NCBI GenBank assembly: GCA_036310185.1
Contig: JAXJSH010000033.1
Location: 3,126-67,125 of the forward strand
Direction: 5' to 3'
From: JALENY01 sp036310185
Lineage (GTDB): Bacteria > Bacillota > Clostridia > Lachnospirales > Lachnospiraceae
Length of the DNA: 64,000 bases
Shown here: positions 36,674-44,243 of the stretch, in pieces
Numbering within the stretch: position 1 is the first letter of the stretch
How the letters are laid out: each line of letters starts with the position of its first letter
The notes under the pieces: generated by a model
Told to the model about the DNA's origin: nothing
Database searches by the model: none
What the model saw: the letters and a program-made list of their open reading frames with translations, nothing else
Program-made: the position numbers and the translations under genes

Positions 36674-37681
36674 ATGGCAAAAATAGGTATTATCGGAGCG
36701 GGCAGCTGGGGCACCGCTTTATCACTTGTGATGCACAAAAATGGTCATGATGTGACAGTCTGGTCTGTCATTGAAGATGAAATAAAGATGCTGAACGAGA
36801 AAAGAGAGCATGAGTCAAAGCTTCCTGGTGTGAAAATCCCTCAGGAAATTGAATTTACCACAGATCTGGAATACAGTTTAAAAGAAAAAGACATGGTGAT
36901 CCTGGCTGTACCGTCACCGTTTACAAGAAGTACGGCCCGCAGCATGGCCCGGTATATAAAAGATGGCCAGCTGATCGTGAATGTAGCAAAAGGTGTGGAA
37001 GAAAAGACGCTGATGACACTGACTGAGATCATTGAGCAGGAGATTCCGCAGGCAAATGTGGCTGTGCTGTCAGGACCAAGCCATGCGGAAGAAGTTGGGT
37101 GCGGACTGCCGACCACACTGGTTGCCGGTGCAAAGGATGAAAAAACGGCAGAATACATTCAGAATGTGGTTATGAACGAGGTCCTTCGTGTTTATACCAG
37201 CCCGGATGTGCTGGGTATTGAACTCGGCGGTGCGCTGAAAAACGTAATTGCTCTTGCGGCTGGTACTGCCGATGGACTTGGCTATGGAGATAATTTGAAA
37301 GCAGCGCTTATTACCAGAGGAATTGCGGAAATATCCCGTCTGGGTATTGCCATGGGTGCGCATCCGGAGACTTTTTACGGCCTTACCGGAATCGGTGATC
37401 TGATCGTGACCTGCGCCAGCGTGCACAGCAGAAACAGAAAAGCCGGTTATCTGATCGGAAAAGGTTACACCATGCAGGAAGCCATGGATGAAGTGAAAAT
37501 GGTTGTTGAGGGTGTGTATTCTGCGAAAGCTGCCATGGGACTGGCTGAAAAATACGCAGTGGAACTTCCGATTATCGAACAGGTGAATAAAGTGCTGTTT
37601 GAAAATAAAAATGCCCGCGAAGCGGTAGAAGATCTGATGCTTCGCCACAAGAAAATAGAACATTCGAACCTTCCGTGGTAA
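36674..37681 (+). CDS. gpsA: Glycerol-3-phosphate dehydrogenase (NAD(P)+)
   Basis: 335 aa, reduces dihydroxyacetone phosphate to G3P for phospholipids. Rossmann GAGSWGTALSLVM at residues 7-19, SGPSHAEEV (about 137-145), and the catalytic-lysine block GGALKNVIALAAGTADGLGYGDN (about 186-208). It is the last gene of the DUF512-der-plsY-gpsA operon and is followed by a terminator. Confidence 0.95.
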   Translation: MAKIGIIGAGSWGTALSLVMHKNGHDVTVWSVIEDEIKMLNEKREHESKLPGVKIPQEIEFTTDLEYSLKEKDMVILAVPSPFTRSTARSMARYIKDGQLIVNVAKGVEEKTLMTLTEIIEQEIPQANVAVLSGPSHAEEVGCGLPTTLVAGAKDEKTAEYIQNVVMNEVLRVYTSPDVLGIELGGALKNVIALAAGTADGLGYGDNLKAALITRGIAEISRLGIAMGAHPETFYGLTGIGDLIVTCASVHSRNRKAGYLIGKGYTMQEAMDEVKMVVEGVYSAKAAMGLAEKYAVELPIIEQVNKVLFENKNAREAVEDLMLRHKKIEHSNLPW

Positions 37682-37688
37682 AATAAAA

Positions 37689-37720
37689 ACGGGTTTTGCA
37701 TATTGCAAAGCCCGTTTTTT
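37689..37720 (+). terminator. Terminator after gpsA
   Basis: Stem ACGGGTTTTGCA (37689-37700) with TGCAAAGCCCGT (37704-37715, one mismatch) and six T's. Confidence 0.85.
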
Positions 37721-37777
37721 GTTATAGTTTGATGACTTAAAATTAAAAGTGTTTGCTGATCCGGATTCGGTGCCCGC

Positions 37778-38602
37778 TTACCTGAGATCTTCCGGAATGC
37801 TTGCGCTTCGGTAATCTTCATTCAGTTCGTCAATCAGCTGCATGTCGATATCGGTCAGTTCGAAATCAAAGATCTGGCCGTTGCTGATGATGCGCTCTTC
37901 GTTGGAGGATTTTGGAATTACAGCAACCCCTTTTTGAATACACCAGCGAAGACCGATCTGAGCGGTTGTTTTTCCGTATTTTTCAGCAATTCTGGTCAAA
38001 ATGGAATTGTTCAGGTAGGCGCCTCTTGCAAGGGGGGCATAAGCCTGAACTGCGATTCCCTTTTCCTGACAGTAAGCAAGAATGTCAGAACGGTTCCAGA
38101 GTGGGTGGAATTCCACCTGATTGACAGCCGGTACAAGATCGGAAACGGCGGCCAGTTCTTCCAGCTGCTGCGGGCTGAAATTACTCACGCCGATGGATTT
38201 TGCTCTTCCGGAACGGTAAATTTTTTCCATTTCATGCCAGGTATCTTTGAAACAGCCTGGAACGGGCCAGTGGATCAGGTAGAGATCGATATAGTCCAGT
38301 TTCAGACGATCCAGACTCCGGTTGAAGGCGCCTTCGATATCGCCTACGCGCTGAGCGTTGTTCCAGACTTTTGTTGTGATGAACATTTCCTCTCTTGGTA
38401 TGGGGATTGCTTTTAATCCACGTCCCACGCCGTCTTCATTTTTATAAACGGAAGCGGTATCAATAAGCCGGTAACCGGCTCTGGCTGCATGAAAAATAGC
38501 ATTTTCCACTTCATTTTCCCCGACGGCCTTGTAGACGCCGAGACCGAGCATGGGCATTTTCCGGCCGTTGTTTAATTCGATTGTTGTTGTGTTAAATGAC
38601 AT
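37778..38602 (-). CDS. Aldo/keto reductase
   Basis: 274 aa NAD(P)H-dependent carbonyl reductase. The tetrad is visible: Asp and Tyr in IDTASVYKNE (residues about 46-55), Lys in FITTKVW, and His in LIHWPVPG (about 108-115). The C-terminal IPKSSNEERI binds the cofactor phosphate. It is closest to the 2,5-diketo-gluconate reductase/glyoxal reductase branch. It faces gpsA and stands alone. Confidence 0.88.
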   Translation of the reverse strand: MSFNTTTIELNNGRKMPMLGLGVYKAVGENEVENAIFHAARAGYRLIDTASVYKNEDGVGRGLKAIPIPREEMFITTKVWNNAQRVGDIEGAFNRSLDRLKLDYIDLYLIHWPVPGCFKDTWHEMEKIYRSGRAKSIGVSNFSPQQLEELAAVSDLVPAVNQVEFHPLWNRSDILAYCQEKGIAVQAYAPLARGAYLNNSILTRIAEKYGKTTAQIGLRWCIQKGVAVIPKSSNEERIISNGQIFDFELTDIDMQLIDELNEDYRSASIPEDLR

Positions 38603-38626
38603 AATAATCCCTCATATTATATTGAA

Positions 38627-38672
38627 ATGATGTTGGGGTCAAAAGGTATTTTGACCTTTTGATCCTGGTATC
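38627..38672 (-). repeat. Dispersed two-hairpin repeat, internally deleted copy (46 bp)
   Basis: Read on the minus strand: GATACCAGGATCAAAAGGTC, then AAAATACC and TTTTGACCCCAACATCAT. It keeps the two outer ends of the 82-bp copies but has lost the interior of the first hairpin. It lies just upstream of the aldo/keto reductase start on the opposite side of the His-rich gene leader. The rest of this 336-bp intergenic region is AT-rich, apart from the promoter and dyad listed next. Confidence 0.8.
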
Positions 38673-38826
38673 TTGAAATATAAAGCAATATTTTGAAATA
38701 CTATAACACATAAATGTGAAATAACGAAGAAAGTTTTGTTACGAAAGTAATAAATTACTATTGTAAAAAAGCTGTGAAGTATCGAAAAAAATACAATCGT
38801 TTCTGTGCATTTTGCCAGAAGAAGTA

Positions 38827-38881
38827 TTGATAATTTGGAATCTTTGGGTTATAATACTGATATATTGACAAAATATTGTCA
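38827..38881 (+). promoter_or_regulatory. Promoter and operator-like dyad for the nickel-protein genes
   Basis: TTGATA (38827-38832), 17-bp spacer, TATAAT (38850-38855). Directly at the expected start site is a perfect 16-bp dyad, TGACAA-AATA-TTGTCA (38866-38881). Its place just downstream of the -10 is typical of a repressor site; the regulator is unknown, with a metal or redox sensor a reasonable guess. Confidence 0.65.
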
Positions 38882-38938
38882 TTCCTTGCACTATTTCAGC
38901 TAACAGAGCAGGCTTGACAGGCAGAAGGAGGTGTAATG

Positions 38939-39385
38939 ATGCATCTGATAAAAGATGAAAACGGCAATCTGATCTCTCATGGACATGCGCATGAGCATGC
39001 ACATACACATACGATTGAACATACACATGAGCATACACACGAACATGGTCACGAGGAAGAACATGATCATTCTCATGAAGCGCATAGCCATCATGAACAT
39101 ACACACCACGAACACGGTGAAAATGGATGTGAGGGACATTGCGGCAGCTGCGGAAGTGACTGTGATCACGATCCGAAGAAAGAGGCGCTGGCACTGGTGA
39201 CATATATGCTGCAGCACAATGAACATCATGCAGCAGAACTGGATCAGATGGCAGACAATCTTGTGAAACTGGGGATGGATGAAGCTGCAAAACAGATCAG
39301 GGAGAGCGTTGGCGATTTTCAGAAAGGAAATATTCGTCTGAGTCTTGCACTTACTTTGATGAAAGAACAGATGAAGGAGGACTAG
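38939..39385 (+). CDS. Histidine-rich, probable nickel-storage/chaperone protein (CooJ-like in character)
   Basis: 148 aa. Residues 14-66 contain about 22 histidines in H-x-H and H-E-H repeats, followed by a CEGHCGSCGSDC cluster of four cysteines. The rest (residues about 80-148) is a predicted helical domain, ALALVTYMLQHNEHHAAELDQMADNLVKLGMDEAAKQI. The next gene is cooT and CODH genes follow, so nickel binding for CODH/ACS maturation is the likely role, analogous to R. rubrum CooJ although I see no clear sequence homology. ATG 38939 has AAGGAGG seven bases upstream; ATG 38936 is also possible. Confidence 0.75.
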   Translation: MHLIKDENGNLISHGHAHEHAHTHTIEHTHEHTHEHGHEEEHDHSHEAHSHHEHTHHEHGENGCEGHCGSCGSDCDHDPKKEALALVTYMLQHNEHHAAELDQMADNLVKLGMDEAAKQIRESVGDFQKGNIRLSLALTLMKEQMKED

Positions 39386-39388
39386 TTT

Positions 39389-39571
39389 ATGTGTCTTGCA
39401 ACTGTTTATAACACAGGTGACAACAGCGTGCTGTTCCGCAATGTGAGCCGTCTTGATGTGGACGGCAAAAAGATCATTCTTCGTGACATTATGGGTGATG
39501 AAAAAGTTTTTGAGGGAAGCATTGTTATGGTTGATCTGGCGAACAGCATTGTAAAGCTGAATCTTGACTGA
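39389..39571 (+). CDS. cooT: CooT family nickel-binding protein
   Basis: 60 aa. MCLATVYN at the N-terminus, with Cys2 next to the initiator Met, is the family mark; in studied CooT the homodimer binds one Ni(II) through Cys2. The short beta-rich rest (LRDIMGDEKVFEGSIVMVDLANSIVKL) fits. It starts three bases after the His-rich gene and is certainly co-transcribed with it. Confidence 0.85.
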   Translation: MCLATVYNTGDNSVLFRNVSRLDVDGKKIILRDIMGDEKVFEGSIVMVDLANSIVKLNLD

Positions 39572-39727
39572 TTTAAAATAAGGATATTGTAAATTTATAT
39601 GTGGAGGCAGGACATGTGATTTTACAGAATATTCTGATTTTAAAGAAAAGAATCCTATGGCAGAGATGCCTGGAAATATAATGCATGTGAAACAGCATGC
39701 AAATAATTTAAGTGGAGGTAAAAAATT

Positions 39728-40651
39728 ATGGCAGTAAAATTATCTGAAATGATGAAAGAGAAAATGCTTCTTTCCTTCGAACTTTTCCCGCCGAAGACAG
39801 ACAAAGGTATGGAGAATCTTCCCGGTACGATCGAACATCTGTGTAAATACAAACCGGAGTATATCTCCTGTACATATGGTGCCGGCGGAACAAACGTAGG
39901 TAAAAACATGGACGTATGTAAAATGATCCAGAATGCAGGTACTGTACCGGTAACTCATTTTACATGTATCGGAAACACAGCAGAAGGTATCAAAGACCAG
40001 CTGCAGAATTATTTGGACAATGGCGTTGATCATATGCTGGCACTTCGCGGTGACCTTCCGTTTGGATGGACCGGAACAGGCGGAGATTTTGCATATGCAA
40101 CAGACCTGGTAGCTTATGTTCGAAAAGAGTTTGGCGATAAATTTGAGATCGCTGTTGCAGGTTCTCCGGAAGGACATATTGCCTGCAGAAGTCTGGAATC
40201 TGACATTGCAGTTCTGAAACAGAAACAGGATAATGGTGCAGACTATATCATGACTCAGCTTTGCTGGGATATGGAACAGTTCAAATACTGGCTGGATGCA
40301 ATCCACAAAGCGGGTGTAACCATGCCGGTAGATGTGGGTATCATGCCGATTCTGGATCAGGCAGCTACCATCAATATGGCCCTGTCACGTAACGCATGTG
40401 TAATGCCGCGTGAACTTTGTGAAATCATTTCAAAATACTGGATTTTCCCGAATCCGTTCGACAAAGAGCCGTTTGACGCTGCAGCTGAACAGAAGAAAGC
40501 TGACTTTAAGAAAGCTGGTATCGAATATACCATCAAACAGATTGACGAGTACCGTGCACTTGGTATCAATGGTATCCATCTGTATGCTCTTAACAAATGG
40601 AAAGATGTATCTGACATCATCGATGCATCCGGCATTCGTACACTTGTATAA
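39728..40651 (+). CDS. metF: 5,10-methylenetetrahydrofolate reductase
   Basis: 307 aa TIM-barrel flavoprotein, the last methyl-branch reduction of the Wood-Ljungdahl pathway, giving 5-methyl-THF. The N-terminal LLSFELFPPKTDKGMENL (residues about 14-31) with the catalytic Glu, and the later LRGDLPFGWTG and GIMPILDQA, match the family. No metV lies next to it, unlike the MetF-MetV arrangement common in acetogens. A 156-bp gap separates it from cooT, and cooC follows at 34 bp. Confidence 0.9.
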   Translation: MAVKLSEMMKEKMLLSFELFPPKTDKGMENLPGTIEHLCKYKPEYISCTYGAGGTNVGKNMDVCKMIQNAGTVPVTHFTCIGNTAEGIKDQLQNYLDNGVDHMLALRGDLPFGWTGTGGDFAYATDLVAYVRKEFGDKFEIAVAGSPEGHIACRSLESDIAVLKQKQDNGADYIMTQLCWDMEQFKYWLDAIHKAGVTMPVDVGIMPILDQAATINMALSRNACVMPRELCEIISKYWIFPNPFDKEPFDAAAEQKKADFKKAGIEYTIKQIDEYRALGINGIHLYALNKWKDVSDIIDASGIRTLV

Positions 40652-40685
40652 TTAAAGCAATATTTTATTTTGGAGGTGGCCGTAA

Positions 40686-41456
40686 ATGGCGCATGTAATA
40701 GCGATCGCAGGTAAAGGCGGAGTAGGAAAGACAACTTTATGCGGTATGATGATCCAATATCTCTGTAACCGGAAAAAAGGTCCGGTTCTGGCAGTGGATG
40801 CAGATGCCAATTCGAATCTGAATGAAGTTCTGGGCGTGGAAGTGGAAACGACTCTTGGTGAGATCAGAGAGGAAATTGCCCGGGCAGAGATGAGCGTAAA
40901 TTCGCCCATTCCGAAGGGAATGACAAAAGCGGATTATGCGGAATTCAAGTTCAATACCGCTCTGGTGGAGGAAGATGACTATGACCTTCTGGTCATGGGC
41001 AGAACTCAGGGCAGGGGTTGTTACTGCTATGTAAACGGACTTCTTCAGGCGCAGCTTTCAAAATTCCAGAATTCCTATCCCTATATTGTGGTAGACAACG
41101 AGGCGGGTATGGAACATATCAGCCGCGGTGTGCTTCCAAGTATGGAGACTGCGATCCTGGTCAGCGACTGCTCAAGAAGAGGCATTCAGGCAGTTGGAAG
41201 AATCGCACAGCTGATAAAAGAATGTGATATGAAGCCTTCTGCCGTAGGTCTGATTGTGAACCGTGCACCAAATGGTCAGCTCAGTGATGGGATCAAAGAA
41301 GAAATCCGGATTCAGGGATTGAATCTCCTTGGCGTGGTGCCTCAGGATGAACAGGTATATGAATACGATTGTGAAGGCAGACCGACCACTCAGATTCCGG
41401 AAGATTCTCCCGTAAAGAAAGCTCTGTATGAGATCCTGGATAAAATGAATCTATAA
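40686..41456 (+). CDS. cooC: CODH nickel-insertion accessory ATPase CooC (copy 1)
   Basis: 256 aa MinD-type ATPase. The deviant P-loop GKGGVGKTT is at residues 10-18, the paired-cysteine motif GRGCYCYVN (C-x-C, about residues 110-118) binds nickel or zinc at the dimer interface in known CooC, and VVDNEAGMEHISRG is the switch region. It directly precedes acsA, so it most likely loads the CODH C-cluster. Confidence 0.88.
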   Translation: MAHVIAIAGKGGVGKTTLCGMMIQYLCNRKKGPVLAVDADANSNLNEVLGVEVETTLGEIREEIARAEMSVNSPIPKGMTKADYAEFKFNTALVEEDDYDLLVMGRTQGRGCYCYVNGLLQAQLSKFQNSYPYIVVDNEAGMEHISRGVLPSMETAILVSDCSRRGIQAVGRIAQLIKECDMKPSAVGLIVNRAPNGQLSDGIKEEIRIQGLNLLGVVPQDEQVYEYDCEGRPTTQIPEDSPVKKALYEILDKMNL

Positions 41457-41533
41457 TTTTTTAAATAAAAATATCCCATGGGGGTGGATGGGATAATACG
41501 CCCCATAGCTCTATGAAAAATAAGGAGGTTTAT

Positions 41534-43426
41534 ATGAGCGAATTTAAATTAACAACCGTAGAAGAAATGGAAGCGGCTACCGCGCGGCTGCTGGAAACAG
41601 CAGAAAAAGTTGGTGCTGACACATGGCAGTTACGTGTAAAACAGCAGACTCCGCATTGTAAATTTGGTGAGACTGGTGTTTGCTGCCGTATTTGTACAAT
41701 GGGTCCCTGCCGGATCAGCAAAAAAGCACCGAGGGGTATCTGTGGATGTGATGTTCACGGTATCGTAGGAAGAAACTTCCTGATGTTTACGGCAGGTGGT
41801 TCAGCGACTCATTCCGACCATGGCCGTGAGATTTGCCATACACTGCACAAAGCAGCTCCGGACGGAAATTATAAAGTAAAAGATCCTGCAAAACTGATCC
41901 GTATTGCAAAAGAATGGGGTATCGAGACAGAAGACCGCGATATCTACGATCTGGCAAAAGAAGTTGCTGAAACAGCTCTGCTGGAATATGGTAAACCATT
42001 CGGAACACAGCGCTTTATTAAGAGAGCACCGCAGCATACACAGGAAATCTGGGCGCGCGAAGAAATCGAACCGCGTGCAATTGACCGTGAAGTATCAACT
42101 GCAATGCATATGACTCATATGGGATGTTCTTCCAAACCGGAAGCGCTGATCCGTCAGTCTCTGCGCTGCGGTCTGTCCGATGGATGGGGCGGTTCCATGA
42201 TGGGTACCGAGTTCTCCGATGTCCTTTTCGGAACACCGCATGAGATGGAAACAGAAGCAAACCTCGGTGTTATGGTTGAGGAAAATGTTAACATCGTTGT
42301 ACACGGACATGATCCGTCACTTTCCGAAATGATCTGTGAAGTTGCGGATTCTCCGGAAATGATCGCAAAAGCGAAAGCAGTTGGTGCAAAAGGCATCACG
42401 ATCTCCGGTGTATGCTGTACCTCAAACGAAGTGACCATGCGCCGCGGTATCCCGATGGCAGGTAACTTCCTGCAGCAGGAAAACGTAGTATTAACAGGTG
42501 CGTGTGAAGCAATCGTAGTAGACGTACAGTGTATTTTCCCGGCACTTGGTCCTCTGAGCAAATGTTTCCATACGAAGTTCATCACAACTTCTCCGATCGC
42601 TCAGATCCCGGATTCTGACTTTATCCGTTTCGACTCTACAACAGCAGGCGAAGATGCCAAGAAAATCGTAGAGATGGCAATTGATAACTTCAAAAACCGT
42701 AAACCGGAACTGGTACATATCCCGAATATGAAACAGAAAGCAACCGTTGGCTATTCGGTAGAAGAGATCGTACATAAATTAGATGGCGTTACCAACTCTC
42801 AGGTAGACGAACTTGGAACAACAAAACCGCTCATTGAATGTATCACCTCCGGTGTACTTCGTGGTGCAGTTGCCATGGTAGGATGCAACAATCCGAAGGT
42901 TCGTCCTGACGCAGCTCATATTGAACTGATGAAGAAACTCATCGCAAATGATATTGTTCTGATCGTTACCGGATGTTCCGCACAGGCTGCTGCAAAAGCA
43001 GGTCTGATGGACAAACGTGCAAAAGAACTCTGCGGCGCAGGTCTGAAACGTGTTTGTGAACTGGCTGATATCCCGCCGGTACTGCATATGGGATCCTGCG
43101 TGGATATTTCCCGTATGATGATCCTGGCTTCTGAACTTGCAAAAGATTCCGGTCTGAACATTTCTCAGCTCCCGGTTGTAGGCTGTGCTCCGGAATGGAT
43201 GTCTGAAAAAGCGGTTTCCATTGGTAACTACGTAGTTGCTACCGGTATTGATACCTTCCTTGGTGTTGAACCGTATGCTACCGGTTCCAGTGAAGTAGAC
43301 GGTCTGTTAAAAGGCGGTCTTCGTGACTGGGTTGAAGCAGCTTATACTGTTGAGACAGATATTGATAAACTGGGTGACCTGATGATTGAAGCAATTGAGA
43401 ATAAGAGAACCGCACTTGGTATTTAA
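41534..43426 (+). CDS. acsA: Carbon monoxide dehydrogenase catalytic subunit
   Basis: 630 aa Ni-Fe-S enzyme (CooS/AcsA) reducing CO2 to CO and passing it to ACS. The D/B cluster cysteines are in HCKFGETGVCCRICTMGPC (residues about 39-57) and GICGCDVHG; the C-cluster ligands are in SGVCCTSNE, ALGPLSKCFHTK-type and VTGCSAQAAAKAGLM blocks. ATG 41534 has AAGGAGG six bases upstream. The 77-bp leader holds a small hairpin (ATCCCAT at 41472-41478 with ATGGGAT at 41488-41494). Confidence 0.95.
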   Translation: MSEFKLTTVEEMEAATARLLETAEKVGADTWQLRVKQQTPHCKFGETGVCCRICTMGPCRISKKAPRGICGCDVHGIVGRNFLMFTAGGSATHSDHGREICHTLHKAAPDGNYKVKDPAKLIRIAKEWGIETEDRDIYDLAKEVAETALLEYGKPFGTQRFIKRAPQHTQEIWAREEIEPRAIDREVSTAMHMTHMGCSSKPEALIRQSLRCGLSDGWGGSMMGTEFSDVLFGTPHEMETEANLGVMVEENVNIVVHGHDPSLSEMICEVADSPEMIAKAKAVGAKGITISGVCCTSNEVTMRRGIPMAGNFLQQENVVLTGACEAIVVDVQCIFPALGPLSKCFHTKFITTSPIAQIPDSDFIRFDSTTAGEDAKKIVEMAIDNFKNRKPELVHIPNMKQKATVGYSVEEIVHKLDGVTNSQVDELGTTKPLIECITSGVLRGAVAMVGCNNPKVRPDAAHIELMKKLIANDIVLIVTGCSAQAAAKAGLMDKRAKELCGAGLKRVCELADIPPVLHMGSCVDISRMMILASELAKDSGLNISQLPVVGCAPEWMSEKAVSIGNYVVATGIDTFLGVEPYATGSSEVDGLLKGGLRDWVEAAYTVETDIDKLGDLMIEAIENKRTALGI

Positions 43427-43453
43427 TATCGGTGCTGGAAAGGATGAATAAAC

Positions 43454-44218
43454 ATGAAAATAGCAGTAACCGGTAAGGGCGGTGTAGGCAAGACAACTTT
43501 TGCAGCAACCTTGGCCCGGCTATACGCAGATGAAGGAAGAAGCGTACTGGCAGCAGATGTGGACCCGGATGCAAATCTGGGACTTGCCCTTGGTTTTGAT
43601 GAAGGAACCCTGGATTCCATCGTTCCCATTTCGAAAATGAGAAAACTGGTGGAAGAAAGAACGGGTGCCAGCGCAGATAACAAATTTTTCCGAATAAACC
43701 CGAAGGTGGATGATATTCCGGATACCTATGCCAAGTCCTGCAACGGTGTGAAAATGCTGGTTATGGGAACCGTGGAAACCGGCGGAGGCGGATGCGTCTG
43801 TCCGGAACATGTGATGCTGAAGCGTATCATAAATCATCTGGTTTTACGAAGCGATGATGTGGTTATTCTTGATATGGAAGCGGGCCTGGAACATCTTGGC
43901 CGCGGCACCACAGCGGGAATGGACCGGTTTATCGTCGTGATCGAACCGGGTGCCAGAAGTGTACAGACATACAAGAATGTAAAACGTCTGGCAGAAGATC
44001 TTGGCGTTCATCAGGTAAGCGTTGTGGCGAACAAGGTGAGAAGTGCAGAGGATGAAGAATACATACGAAGCAAAATACCGGCGGAAGACCTGCTTGGGTT
44101 TATTCATTACAATGAAGACGTGATCGACGCAGATCGTCAGGGAAAATCCCCGTATGATTTCAGCGAAGTTGCAACGAGTGAAATTAGAAGAATCAAAGAA
44201 AAGATTGACAATCAGTGA
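43454..44218 (+). CDS. CooC/AcsF-like nickel-insertion ATPase (copy 2)
   Basis: 254 aa MinD-type ATPase paralogous to copy 1. P-loop GKGGVGKTT at residues 8-16, a C-x-C in GGGGCVCPEH (about residues 113-122), and LDMEAGLEHLGRGT. It sits between acsA and acsB, the usual place for AcsF, which in other acetogens helps nickel insertion into the ACS A-cluster. Which copy serves which enzyme is inference from order. Confidence 0.85.
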   Translation: MKIAVTGKGGVGKTTFAATLARLYADEGRSVLAADVDPDANLGLALGFDEGTLDSIVPISKMRKLVEERTGASADNKFFRINPKVDDIPDTYAKSCNGVKMLVMGTVETGGGGCVCPEHVMLKRIINHLVLRSDDVVILDMEAGLEHLGRGTTAGMDRFIVVIEPGARSVQTYKNVKRLAEDLGVHQVSVVANKVRSAEDEEYIRSKIPAEDLLGFIHYNEDVIDADRQGKSPYDFSEVATSEIRRIKEKIDNQ

Positions 44219-44243
44219 TTGTATAATTTAGGAGGATATAACA

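Noticed and set aside
38936..39200. CRISPR-like or tandem DNA repeat in the CATACACATGAGCATACACA stretch
   Set aside because: It is the codon-level echo of His-x-His repeats in a protein gene; units are short and without spacers.
38739..39290. Minus-strand frames opposite the His-rich gene (repeating Val/His or Met/Cys-rich)
   Set aside because: The repeated codons of the His-rich gene create open antisense frames; no independent support.
41472..41494. Terminator between cooC and acsA
   Set aside because: A seven-bp hairpin without T-run, too weak; more likely a leader feature.
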